Assembly: GCA_948567375.1 (NCBI GenBank)
Contig: OX419758.1
Span: 59,029,001 to 59,093,000, forward strand
Length of the DNA stretch: 64,000 nucleotides
From: Lunularia cruciata
Taxonomy: Eukaryota; Streptophyta; Marchantiopsida; Lunulariales; Lunulariaceae
Direction: 5' to 3'
Below the pieces are notes generated by a model. The model had not been told where the DNA came from and ran no database searches. It saw only the letters and a program-made list of their open reading frames with translations. Below are positions 1-10,986 of this stretch, one piece after another. The position numbers and the translations under genes are program-made. Position 1 is the stretch's first letter, and each line of letters begins with the position of its first letter.

Positions 1-39
1 TGAGCTTGGATCTCATCACATCCTTGCCCTAGACAAAGC

Positions 40-870
40 AAGGTCATACAACAATTGTGGTGTTTGTAGATAACTTAGTAAGAAAATCCATTTGGCACCA
101 ACCTTTGATACCGTAGATGCTCCAACATTGGCACAGATCTACTCGACATTGTCTTCAAGCATCATGGGATGCCTCATGTACTCATCTTCGATAGTGATCC
201 TCGATTCATTGGGAAATTTTGGCAAGAACTCTTCTAGATACTTGGCACCAAGTTTGCTTTGTCCATGGCCCATCATCCTCAAACTGATGGACTGAATGTG
301 ATCAAACTGATCAACTGAATGTGCAAATTGCACCTAGGAGAATGTGTATTATACTTTTGTCAACATCCACTATACCAATTGAGATGAATGTCTTGCAGCT
401 ACGGAGTTTGCATACAATAATTCCAAATAGGCAAGCACATGATTTTGCCCTTTCTTCTTCAATGTTGGCCAAGATCTATTTGTTTCCAGATTCACTTCTT
501 GCTCCTCCTCCATCTCATGTCCCTCATACTTCCACCTTCATGACCACCATATCCCAATCCATCCAAAAAGCCAAATCTCATCTCCTTGTTGCTTAGAATT
601 GGTAGAATAATATGCAAACCACCATCATTGTGATCTCACCTTTCAAGTCAATGGTAAGGTCATGCTCTCCTCTAGTAACCTACCCCTCCCACTTGATACC
701 CAAGTTTGTAAACTTCCACCTAATTGGATAGTACTCTTTGATGTAACCCATATCATCTCTCCTATTGCTTATCGACTTGCCTTGCCTTGTCATATATGTA
801 TTCACCTTATCTTTCACATTTCCATGTTGAAACCCTTTATTCCTAACTAATTTTCCTTTTCTCTCATGTC
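40..870 (+). pseudogene. C1 integrase remnant
   Basis: Translation in shifting + frames gives gypsy integrase core remnants: VVFVDN near 58-75, HLAPT near 92, a degenerate second-aspartate segment near 190-215 (IVILDS), and KLMD near 285 at the expected TDG position. The stretch 660-850 resembles the integrase C-terminal region just before a chromodomain, including FHISMLKPFIPN. It matches the - strand integrase of C2 (2500-3100) in layout and wording. Frameshifts and stops rule out function. The family call is secure, but the exact catalytic residues are not. Confidence 0.7.
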
Positions 871-894
871 CAACCTCCTCCTCCTCTCTTGTCC

Positions 895-1110
895 CTCCCT
901 ATCAATGATGATGAGGAGTACAAAGTTGATCGTATCTTTGCATGTTGTCAGATTCAACAAGGCCTCCAACAACATACGGAGTACAAGGACCTTTAGAAAG
1001 GGTATATCCTTCATGATGTCACATAGGAACCTCTTTCTTATCTCCATAATACACAAAAAACCATCTAGGATTTTGAAGCTTCAATGGGTAATGAGGACGT
1101 CACCAACTAG
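895..1110 (+). pseudogene. C1 chromodomain remnant
   Basis: The frame beginning near 901 reads DDEEYKVDRIFACCQIQQG, then EYKDL-stop-KGYILHDVT-stop-EPLSYLHNTQKTI-stop-DFE. This follows the chromodomain pattern: EYxVDxI, a strand where WKGY is usual, WEP, and a C-terminal helix. The three internal stops are all TAG where tryptophan is expected, so TGG became TAG. Chromodomains steer integration to histone-marked chromatin. This one is dead. A related copy lies at 2094-2339 on the opposite strand. Confidence 0.75.
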
Positions 1111-1119
1111 CGGTGGGGG

Positions 1120-1491
1120 AATATATAATAATATGGATTTTAGTGATGAAGTTAGTTAGTGCTAATAAAGAAAAGAATAGGCCAAATTAGCCTAGATATT
1201 CTAGAAGTATCTAGGAAGCTTCTTGGAAAGCTTCTTGACTTGCTTAGCTTGCATGCCAAGTAGGTGGCTTCTACAAGGAAGCTTTTTGAGAAGCTTCTTG
1301 ATTAATTTGGCTTGCACTCCAAGAAAGCGGTTCAAGGAAGCTTCTTGAGAAGCTTCTTAAGAACCTTGTATGCTCCTTATAAACACCAAAGCCAAAGCTC
1401 ATGCTAGGCATTCAGAGTTTCCCACACTTGAGTGTCCTAATGATCTTCCATTCTCCTATTTCTCTCCTTGATCTTGATCTTTTACAAGATG
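1120..1491 (+). repeat. C1 3' LTR (about 370 bp)
   Basis: Starts after the purine tract with a degenerate form of the family start (compare tgtaataaaatgg in C2) and ends near ctttttacaag. It contains many short runs related to aagcttctt, also present in both C2 LTRs. Boundaries are approximate because no TSD was found. Confidence 0.6.
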
Positions 1492-1616
1492 CTACTAAAG
1501 CTTCTCCACATCCACCTAAATGATAACCCCATTTTGGTGGTCATCTAAGAGATATCTAATGCTAAGAGATGAAGCTCTATAACCTCTTGGCATAGTAATT
1601 CCAAAGTACCATGGAT
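1492..1616. other. Spacer between two inverted LTRs
   Basis: About 125 bp between the C1 3' LTR and the C2 3' LTR. No coding signal. It may be the pre-insertion target or internal sequence of a lost element. Confidence 0.4.
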
Positions 1617-2036
1617 TGAGGTTGTAAAAGATTGAAGAGAGAATAAGAGGATGGAAGCCCATAATGCTCAAAATAAGAGAACTTCAAATGTCTACCATGA
1701 GCTTGGGCTTTGGTATTCATAAGAAATATACAAGGCTGTTGGGAAGTTCCCAAGGAAGTATCCTACTAGAAGCAACCTTCTTGGAATGCAAGCTAAACTA
1801 GTTGGGAAGCTTCCGAAGAAGCTTCTTCCTAGGAGCAACCTACTTGGCATGCAAACTAAGCTAGTCAGGAAGCTTCTTCCTAGAAGCTATCTACATGGCA
1901 TACACATTAATTGACACTTGGAAGGTACTAAGAAGTTTCCTAGATACTTCTAGAATATTCTTAGACTACATGGCTAATTTAGCTATTTTGCTTACTTGTT
2001 GGTCTTTATTAGCTTGTCTGCTAACTCCATATTTTT
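1617..2036 (-). repeat. C2 3' LTR
   Basis: On the - strand it starts tgtaaaaatatggagttagc next to a purine tract and ends near acaacctca. It aligns by eye with the 5' LTR at 6706-7140 across repeated aagcttctt-type runs and a shared terminal segment. Confidence 0.65.
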
Positions 2037-2093
2037 ACATATTCCTCCACCGCTAGTTGGTGATTTCCTTGTTGCCATAGAATCTTCAAACTC

Positions 2094-3420
2094 TTAGATG
2101 GCTGTTTGTGCATTGTAGAGATGAGAAAAAGGCTCCCATGTGGCATCCTGAAGGAGATAAACTTTCCAAAAGGACTTTTTACTCAATGTATTATTGGCTG
2201 CCATGTTGGATGTTGCAACATGTAAGGATACAATCAACTTCATACTCCTCATTATTGTTGATAGGGATGGGAGGAAGAGGATTTGGATACAAGTGGAAAA
2301 GGAAGATGGATTAGAAACAAAGGTTTTCATGTTTGACATATTAAAGACAAAGTGGATTCATATATGACTAGGCAAGGCAAGTTGATAAGCAAAAAGAGAA
2401 ATGATTTTGGTAATATCAAATAGACATATCCATTTAGGAGCAAATTTACAAACTTGGGTATCAAGTGGGAGAGGGAAGTTATTAAAATAAAGCATGACCT
2501 TATCATCTAGTGGAAAGGTGAGATCACAACAATCTTGATCAACATATTGCTTTTGCCAATTTTGAGCAATGAGGAGATGCGATTTGGTGTGTTATAAGGA
2601 TTTAGATATTGTGGACAAGAAGGTGGAAGTATGAGGAACATGAGATGGCAAGGAAGCAAGAAGGGAATTTGGAACAAGTGAAGATTGGCCAAAATTAAGG
2701 AAGGAGTGAGAGAATTTGATGCTTTCTCTTTTGGAGTTATTGTAGGCAAACTCAACAACCGCAAGGCAAGCATTCTAATTGGTATGGTGAAAATTGACAA
2801 AAGCATGAAGCATATCCTCCAAGATAGGATTTGCATGTTTGGTTTGCTTCTCAATTTGAGGATGGTAGGCCATAGACAAAGCAAGCTTGGTGCCAAGTAG
2901 CTTGAAGAGTGCTTGCCAAGCTTTACCGCGGAATGAAGGATCATAATCAGAAATGAGAATCCTTGGTATCCCAAGGTGCTTGTAGATAGTGTCAAAGTAA
3001 ATCTTGGCTAAAATGTGGGAATCCATGGTAGCCATAGTGGGTGCCAAATGAATCTGCTTGCTAAGTTTATAAACAGACACCACAATGGCAATATGACCCT
3101 GATCTATTTTGGTTAACGATGTGATGAGTTCAAGACTTACATGTTCCTATTGGGTAATTGGGATTGAGAGTTGTTGAAGAAATCCACCCAATTTTTGGTT
3201 GTTGACTTGTTTCATTTGCAACTCTCACAAGATTTGAACAAACTCTTGAACTTCTTGTGCCATATTTGGCCACCACTAACATTGGATGGTACTTTGGGTT
3301 TTATCCTCACCTAAATGACAAGCAATTAGTTAGTAGTGGGCCTCTTGAAGCCGCATAAGCCACAAGACATCCATAGTTGGATCATATATCTAATAGAAGG
3401 CCTTCTTGGAACGAAAAATA
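2094..3420 (-). pseudogene. C2 integrase and chromodomain remnant
   Basis: On the - strand, 3083-2775 reads as an integrase core: QIHLAPT, ILISDYDPSFRGKAW (second catalytic aspartate) and HPQIEKQTKHAN, the position of the catalytic glutamate. Upstream, around 3200-3420, is a cysteine-containing segment in the zinc-binding position. Downstream, 2339-2094 gives a chromodomain split by a frameshift, with NEEYEVDCILTCC and then WKVYLLQDATWEPFSHLYNA. The order is as in other chromoviruses. It is not functional. Confidence 0.75.
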
Positions 3421-3509
3421 GAATAAAAGGCACTCTTGGAAGGAAAAAGTATTGTATTTGTTGTCATGCATTACAAGACAATTTGCACCAATTGAAAGAA
3501 GAGGTCCTA

Positions 3510-5000
3510 TTATAAAGTAATCTTGAATGTAATGTGTACCTTTGAGTTGGTTGACACTGTGGTGATTGTTGCTACCATAGGAGATTTAGGAAGAAGCATC
3601 AAATTAGGACATTGGGATAGGGAATAGGGAATGATATGGAACCTACTAGGTTTGTACTCAAGCTTGATGTCAAAAACAAATATGATTGTTCCTCCCATCA
3701 ATGATGTTGATTCCTTATGTGCTTCAAGTGCAAGGTCTACAACAAAGGTTTATGATTGGTTTGCATAATGACTTGTTTTTGCAAGAGATAATGCCTCCAT
3801 AACTTTGTGGTATATACCATTGCTAGTCGATCTCAAGTAAAGTAATTCCTTTTTGTGGTGTTGTGTCAATGAGACACAAAGGCAATGGGATGTAAATTGG
3901 AAGTTTCCATATGGAAACTCTTGTTGCAACACAACTCCAATGGTAAAGTTAGAAGCATCAAAATCAACCACATAAGGTAGTTGAGGATCATATGGTTGGA
4001 GGATGGGTCATGAAGACACCATATGCTTCAATATTTTTGAATGCTTTTTGTGCTTGGTTGTCCATTGAAAGCTTGAGGTCTTCCCCAAGAGATCAATCAA
4101 TGATGTAGCCACATGAGCATAATAATGGATGAACTATTGGTAGAACTTGCAAATCCATTGAATATCTGCACCATTGTGGCATTCTTTAGAGTACACCAAT
4201 CAATAATGACCTTGATTTTCTCTTTTTCCATCTTGATCCCTTTTGATGAAACTTTATGACCCAAAATTGTAACTTTCTTTTGACAAAAAGTACATTATGA
4301 CTTCTTGTAATAAAACTTCCAATTATGTAGTAGTTCAGGACTTCTTGTACAAGATTCTTGTGTTCTACCTCCATCTTGCTATAGATTAAAATATTATCCA
4401 AGAACACCGTAATCCAACAACCCATCTTAACATGCATTTGATCCATTAAAATAGTCAGAGCATTAGTGAGCCCAAAAGATAAAACTCTCAATATTCAAAA
4501 TTCCCATACCTTATGCAAAATGTATTCTTTTGCACATCTTCCCTATCTATGAGAATTTTCTAATAGCCAATTTGAAGGTCCAACTTGGAAAATTATTTTT
4601 TCCACTCAACTGATCCAACAAGTTATCAATTCAAGGCAAGGGATATACATTATTCAAATTTATTTATTAATACATAATCAAACCATGGTAGTCAATACAT
4701 AATCAAAGTCCTCCATTGTTCTTTGGTAAAAATAGTACTAGTACTCCCCATGGAGATGTACTATGTTGTATAGAATTTTTCTCCAACAACTTGGTTAGTG
4801 TTGATTGAAACTCTTTTGACTCCTTTGGTGAGAGTCTATAGATTGGTCTACTCACAAGAGTATTACTTGGCAATAGCTCAATCTTGGAGTGTATACCTCA
4901 ATCAAAGTGTAACCCCTTTGATAGATCATCTAGAAACACATCTATAAAATCTTTGAACTATCTAATCAAATGATTGTTTGATTAGGCTTTTGGCCCTCAT
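3510..5000 (-). pseudogene. C2 reverse transcriptase and RNase H remnant
   Basis: - strand 4491-4186 includes SFGLTNALT and FLDNILIYSK, matching FGLTNAPAT and the YLDDILIYS catalytic block of gypsy reverse transcriptase, with the second catalytic Asp changed to Asn. - strand 3971-3750 includes VDFDASNFTIGVVLQQE, the start of the RNase H domain. The region 4500-5000 continues the N-terminal reverse transcriptase but is heavily decayed. Confidence 0.75.
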
Positions 5001-5119
5001 CAATTTCTCCTTGAGCAATTAGTTTGATACACACCATAAAAATAGAAATATTTTCCTCCAAAGCTTGCTCTATGGCTGCTTTACTAACAAACTTCCCATC
5101 TTGGGACTGACTATTCTTA

Positions 5120-6240
5120 GGTGTATTACTCAAAGGTGCCAAACAATCTAATTGGTAATTTTTAGCTTGATGTTGTACTTGAATTTGCCATTGAGTCCAA
5201 TCAAATTAAAGCTTATGATGTTCAAGCCAAGATAGACTTAGAATGACATCATAATGTACAAGTGCTACTACCAATCTCATATACTCCAAATAGTCATTTC
5301 TAATCTTGAATGTAATAGGGTACTTAATGTAGAACACTTTCTACCATCCATCATCATCAATTTACTTCCAAATACTAACTTGATAGGAATACAAATTCCT
5401 TTGCTAATAGCATGGATATGCAATTTTTTGAACTCTCAAAATCAACCAAAATCTGACAACTATGATCAAATATCATACCTTGTATTTGAAATAAACTTGC
5501 ATAGGTCTAGCTTTTAATTCCATTGGAACTAATCAGTTTTTTAATAAATGGTTCAATATCTTCTACCATGATTCTTCATTTACTTAATCATTGCACTCTA
5601 CAACCTCCAAATGGGCAATTTTTTGGGGTCATATATTCCTAAGTGGACATTCAACAATATGATCTCCAATTTGGTGACAATAAAAGCAACCACTATTTCA
5701 TAATAGTCTCTCCTTGTCTATAATGCCAAGTAGTTTTTATTAGATAACATCAATCTCCATCAATACCAACTCCTCCACTCGTGTGTAGTGTGTTGGCATG
5801 TTTTGTGAAGGTTGAGGTCAAGACCAAGTTGTGGCAACCAAAGAATCAAAGCATTCAACCAACTCCATGGCTTCCTCTAAGTGTTTGGGCTCCTGCATGG
5901 TCACTTCCAATTTGGTGCATGACTTCAAGCCCCTCATAAATAGATCTAGAGCTTCACCTTTTGGTGTCTTTGGAATTTGCATTATGGTGTTTTAGAATTG
6001 AGTAATATAGCTCTTGATAGAACCAATCTGCTTTAATTTTGCTAATCTATCTTGTGCAACTCGTGCAACATTTACAACTAAGAATCTCCTAATTATTATG
6101 TTCTTGAATTCTTCCCATGCAAAATTGGTGTTATAAATTGCTTTTGAGCTTGCTCTACTCAAAATTACCACCATAGTTTTACCATTCCATCTAATTAGCT
6201 TGAAACCAAGAGAATTCATCTCTGTTTATTCTCAAGATTT
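5120..6240 (-). pseudogene. C2 gag and protease remnant
   Basis: - strand 6219-5992 has the retrotransposon gag pattern (WEEFKNIIIRRFLV followed by a LxxLKQIGSIKSYITQF block). Downstream, around 5690-5640, is a complete CX2CX4HX4C zinc knuckle, CFYCHQIGDHIVEC, which would bind RNA. The segment near 5470-5400 contains LVDFESSKNCIS at the place expected for the protease LIDSGST motif. Stops separate these blocks. Confidence 0.65.
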
Positions 6241-6705
6241 GTAGTTTCAAAATGACATTTGGAAGCAAACACAAAATTCTCCTCTATACCCAAAAGATTG
6301 TTGCTTTTAAGTACCTTGGACTTAGGAAATCTAATTTTCTAATTCCCAAAATGGTTTTCTCTCTACATGCTTTGGTCATTGATAATTTCTATTTTCCAAC
6401 AATCAAGTAAGGTGCTCAATTTGCTATTGCATAGCAATTATAACTTCAAGTATTGCCACTATGGCTAATATTCTATCAAACTACTTGCAATTATCTAAGT
6501 TAACATGTAGATGCAACAAGTTCATCATTCTTTGTTACAATCAAAATATCAATGGTTCATCAAACAAGGTGATTGTATTCAAAAAATTCTATCAATATGT
6601 GAAATGATGATTGGGTAGTACATGAACACAAAAGTCTCAATAGTTTGGAGGAAATAGATTTGGTGGTCCATAAATCTCAGCCATCCCAATCTTACTTGAA
6701 TGCTA
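6241..6705 (-). other. C2 leader (untranslated) region
   Basis: Sequence between the 5' LTR and gag. I see no gene and no clear tRNA primer-binding site. Confidence 0.4.
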
Positions 6706-7140
6706 ATGTAAACAACAAAGGAGAGAATTAAGAGAACGGAAGACTTGAGTGGTAGATCACATTGGGATTCTCAAATGAGTGAAACTCCAAATGCCTAGCA
6801 TGAAGTTGGGCTTTGGTATTTATATAAAATATACAAGGCTCTTGGGAAGTTCTCAATGAAGCTTCCTACTTGAAGCTACCTTCTTGGAACACAAGCTAAA
6901 CCAATTAGGAAGCTTCCAAAGAATCTTCCTCCTAGGAGCAACCTACTTGGCGTGCAAGCTAAGCTAGCCAAGAAGTCTTTTTTTAGAAGTTTCCACCTTG
7001 GTATATACTTTCAATACTTGGAAGGTACCAAGAAGTTTCTAAATGCTTCTAGAGTATTCTTAGATTTCTTGGCTAATTTGGCTTATTTTCTAGCTTGTTA
7101 GTCTCCACTAACTTGTTTGCTAACTCCATTTTATTACACA
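6706..7140 (-). repeat. C2 5' LTR
   Basis: On the - strand it starts tgtgtaataaaatggagtt and ends near gtttacattagca. It shares with 1617-2036 the AGCTTCCT-type runs and the segment around ataaataccaaagccca, which lies just after a TATA-like stretch. Confidence 0.65.
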
Positions 7141-7142
7141 AG

Positions 7143-7770
<628 letters not shown>

Positions 7771-7993
7771 CTCCCACTCAAGCTCAACTTAATATCCTAT
7801 ATACCAAGGTAAAGTTTGGAAGCCTCAAACTTGTCTCTAGATAAAGCCTTTGTAAAGATATCATCTATTTGCTCTCTTATGCCAAAAAAATTAAACTCAA
7901 TCTTCTTTGCATGAACTCCCCTCCTCGTTTTATTTATATAAATACAATGGGAAATAGAAAATCCACATCAATATCAAAAATCAAGCTCCAACA

Positions 7994-8230
7994 CTAAACA
8001 ACTTCATAAGTTGCATTGGTGGCCCCACTATAGTCTACCTTAGTAGAGGATAGAGCAATAATTGGTTGCTTCTTAGAAACCCAACTCACACTCCCAAGCC
8101 CAAACATGTAGCCAAAAGTAGATCTCATGTCAAGGACACTCCCTACACAATCTTCATTTGTATAACCATGTAGCACCAATGATCCACCAAAAGTATAGTG
8201 AAAGCCAAACTGCAATGTGAACTTCACATA
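7994..8230 (-). pseudogene. Copia RNase H remnant
   Basis: - strand 8227-7994 reads LHGYTNEDCVGSVLDMRSTFGY and then VSWVSKKQPIIALSSTKVDY. These are the copia RNase H blocks usually seen as GYTDADWAGD, RKSTSGY, SWxSKKQ and SSTEAEY. The acidic residues are partly replaced (Asp to Asn or Glu), and the frame is too short to be complete. Confidence 0.85.
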
Positions 8231-8550
8231 CTCAAAAATGCACTTGATAGCTTCAAAGTGTTGTTTGCATGGTGACTACATGAATTGGTTGACAAATCCA
8301 GTCATATAACTCAAGTTAGGTTTGGTGATAGTCAGATAAACAAGACTACCAATTGCATATATCCATAGGGATCAATGAGCAGTTCACTTGCATCAACACC
8401 CAAGTAATAGTTATGCTCCAAGGTGTAGCCATAGGCTTACACTCTAACATGCAAATTTCTTCAACATGTCAATGGTATATTGATTTTGCAAAAGCCACAT
8501 ATCTTGTCCATCCTTTTCAAACTCTACACTTTAGAAATATCTAAGGCTAC

Positions 8551-8830
8551 CTAGATCTTGCATCTCAAATTGGGCTTTAAGTGCTCCTTAAGGTGGAACA
8601 CTAGCTTTTTATAGCTACAAGTGTTTATGATATTATCCATATACATGGTGACTATTAAATCTTGACCTACTTCCCTTAAGGCATACAAAGTAGGATCAAA
8701 AGGACAAATGGTAAACCCTTGAGCTACCAAGAAGAAATTAATCTTTGCATACCAAGCCTTGGATGATTGTTGTAAGCCATAGAGCAATTTTTGCAACTTT
8801 TAGACTTGCAATAGAAACTATGAATCCTCA
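8551..8830 (-). pseudogene. Copia reverse transcriptase remnant
   Basis: - strand 8796-8551 includes LLYGLQQSSKAWYAKINFFL and VTMYMDNIINT. These match the copia blocks LYGLKQAPRAWY and LYVDDLIITG. The catalytic YVDD has become YMDN. Upstream RT blocks between 8830 and 9380 are too decayed for me to place. Confidence 0.85.
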
Positions 8831-9783
8831 AAAATGGATAGTTGCACCATGTAGAATTCCTCCTCAAGATTTCCATTGGGAAATGATTTTTTGAATTCTA
8901 TTTGATTAAATTGTTATCCTTGTTGAATTGCAACTACAATCATTGTGCTGCAGTCTTTGCAACTAGACTAAATGTCTCACCATATTCTATGCTATATTTT
9001 TACCACCAAGTATGCCTTGTACTTTCTCATATCAGAATTATGTTTGATACAAAAGACCCATCTACAACAAATAGCCTTATGATTAGAAGGTAGATCCTTC
9101 AACTCCCATATGTATTGGTGGTTGAGAGTAGCAAGTTTTGCGTGCATGGTAGCAATCTACTATCTAATCTACTAATCTAGCAATTACTATTTTAGAGCCT
9201 CTTCCAAGGTAGCTAGTTTTTGCTCTTGCAAAATGGTAGTCATATATGCATGATGTTTAACAAGAAACCTTCAAGCAAAACTCACCTAGCAAGGTGTTTC
9301 ACCCATTGAGACTATTTGGGATCCAAGTACGTGATTGGTCATGGTCATCTTTCCTTGAGTTGCTTTTGATGTAGTAGGTCGAATTTCTAAGATGATATCA
9401 TACATAGGAGTATCATGTATAGGTGCAAGCATGCACTAGAGGATGCATCTATCATCCTCATCAATATCAATTCCATTGGAAGGGATATAGAAGTAGAGGC
9501 AAAAACTCCCAAACTAACTGATTGGGATGTAGATTGAACAATCTCATCAAGTACCCTAGTAAGATGTAGAGGAAATACTAGCAAAACTAGTACTCCTTAA
9601 GCTCACAATAGTTGGTACAAAAATCCAAACAAAAGGAGCTAACAAAAACCAAGAGACTAGCTCATCAAAGATAATATCCTTGCTAATATAGAATTTCTAT
9701 ACTGTGGGACTATAGCATTTGTACCCTTTGGAACCTAGAGCATATATAGGGAAAATACACTTCTCAACCTTTGGATCTAACTT

Positions 9784-10400
9784 TTAACGCTTCTTATCAA
9801 GAATGTGCACATAAAAAATACAACTAAAGACCTTGAGGAAGGAATAGTCATACTTACTACTTATAAATGCATCCAAAGGTATATGTGAGTGAATTGCATC
9901 CATTGGTATTTGATTCATCAAATACACTACACATGGAGTAGCTTCTACCCAATAAACCTTGGCCATATGCTTTTTGCTCAGCATGGTAGGTGCTACCTCA
10001 ACTATGTGATGATTCTTCTTTTTCTTTGCAATTTTGTGCTATTTTGGATAAGACATGCAAATTGTTTGTCTCAAGATACCTTGATCTCTCAAGTATTAGT
10101 CTCCAAAATTCTAGAGAAAGAAACTCTTGTCCTCCAACCGATCTTGACTAAAGGGCACAAAAAATAGACTACTTCTCTACTAGTCTTTGGAAAGGTTGAA
10201 ATGCAAAAGGGACTTCTATAGAAATCTTATTTTTTAGAAATAACATCCAAATGTAGCAAGAATACTCATCAATAAAAGATGCAAAGTATTGACAGCCACT
10301 TAATCTCAATTTAGAAGTAGTCCATACATCACTTTGCACAAATTCAAGAATTTTCTAGCACATATACCTTGGTACTTACACAATTGTCTAGTTGGCTCTC
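9784..10400 (-). pseudogene. Copia integrase remnant
   Basis: - strand 9984-9784 has the C-terminal integrase core: an AKVYWVEATPCVVYLMNQIP block and then FLKVFSC. Further upstream, about 10320-10200, the - strand gives DVWTTSKLRLSGCQYFASFI and then DEYSCYIWMLFLKNK, the core region with the first catalytic aspartate. Frameshifts separate the blocks. Confidence 0.75.
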
Positions 10401-10444
10401 AAAATTGACATGCTTCATATATGGTAGAAGTATCAACCAAAACA

Positions 10445-10632
10445 AGTATCACACCATTTGTAGCATTGCACCTAGATTGCTTGGACTCTAGAGTAGTAGT
10501 GTTGGTAGACAAGAATATTTGGTAGTTACTCATAGGCTACCATGAACATGAAATTTGACCCTAACGGTCAAATTTCATGTTCAAGGTACTAACTACATGG
10601 TGAGGCCCACCATCACTTGCACCATGCATGCT
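10445..10632 (+). repeat. Fragment of a family-F LTR
   Basis: Aligns by eye with 33614-33790 and, over its first part, with 62830-62912: shared blocks around tagttactcat, acatggtg and cttgcaccat. It therefore belongs to the LTR of element F and lies between the copia remnant and the truncated A1 LTR. Confidence 0.6.
10544..10582. repeat. Perfect 17-bp inverted repeat with 5-nt loop
   Basis: The arm gaacatgaaatttgacc (10544-10560), loop ctaac, and its exact reverse complement (10566-10582). The related LTR copy at 33700-33750 has only the right arm (in diverged form), so the left arm looks like a local templated inversion. Confidence 0.95.
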
Positions 10633-10938
10633 ATTTTGGATAGGACTATAGGAAAATCCAAACAAAAAGGCTTGCGGGCCCAAGAGTTCTCAACTCTTTC
10701 CTCAAAGCCAAACACCTAGGAATAATATCAAGTCAACACACTAGAATCCAAAATAGTGGTGCTCATCTTTTCTACTTCCTCTAAAGTAAGATCCCCTCTA
10801 TCTTAGTTATGACTAACTTTAGTTAACCATGACTAATATAGAACCATCCTTTATCTCTATATAAATAATATCTCTTAAGTACTTGTAATACCAAGCTAAA
10901 TATCACAATATCACACACATGCACAAATGGGTGTTACA
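10633..10938 (-). repeat. A1 3' LTR, partial (about 306 of 679 bp)
   Basis: The - strand start tgtaacacccatttgtgcat is at 10938. It matches the first ~300 bp of the A3 LTR and stops at the position equivalent to tagtccaagg. The rest is missing. Confidence 0.9.
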
Positions 10939-10986
10939 TTTACCCTCGGACTAAGTTTTCACTTTGTCCTCAAAGTGAAGGTCTCT

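Larger units (their letters stand above)
1..1491 (+). mobile_element. C1: 3' end of a Ty3/gypsy chromovirus
   Basis: Partial element whose 5' part lies outside the window. In order it holds a decayed integrase, a decayed chromodomain, a purine-rich tract near 1110 (gcggtgggggaa) and an LTR. The chromodomain after integrase is the hallmark of the chromovirus branch of Ty3/gypsy. Its LTR resembles those of C2, so C1 and C2 are related copies lying tail to tail. Every reading frame is interrupted, so the copy is dead. Confidence 0.8.
1617..7140 (-). mobile_element. C2: decayed full-length chromovirus
   Basis: About 5.5 kb on the - strand with LTRs at both ends (1617-2036 and about 6706-7140). 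The domain order is right for gypsy: gag with zinc knuckle, protease, reverse transcriptase, RNase H, integrase, chromodomain. All genes carry frameshifts and stops. The flanks show no convincing TSD, so end erosion or a rearrangement is likely. Its 5' LTR abuts the copia LTR at 7143. Confidence 0.8.
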
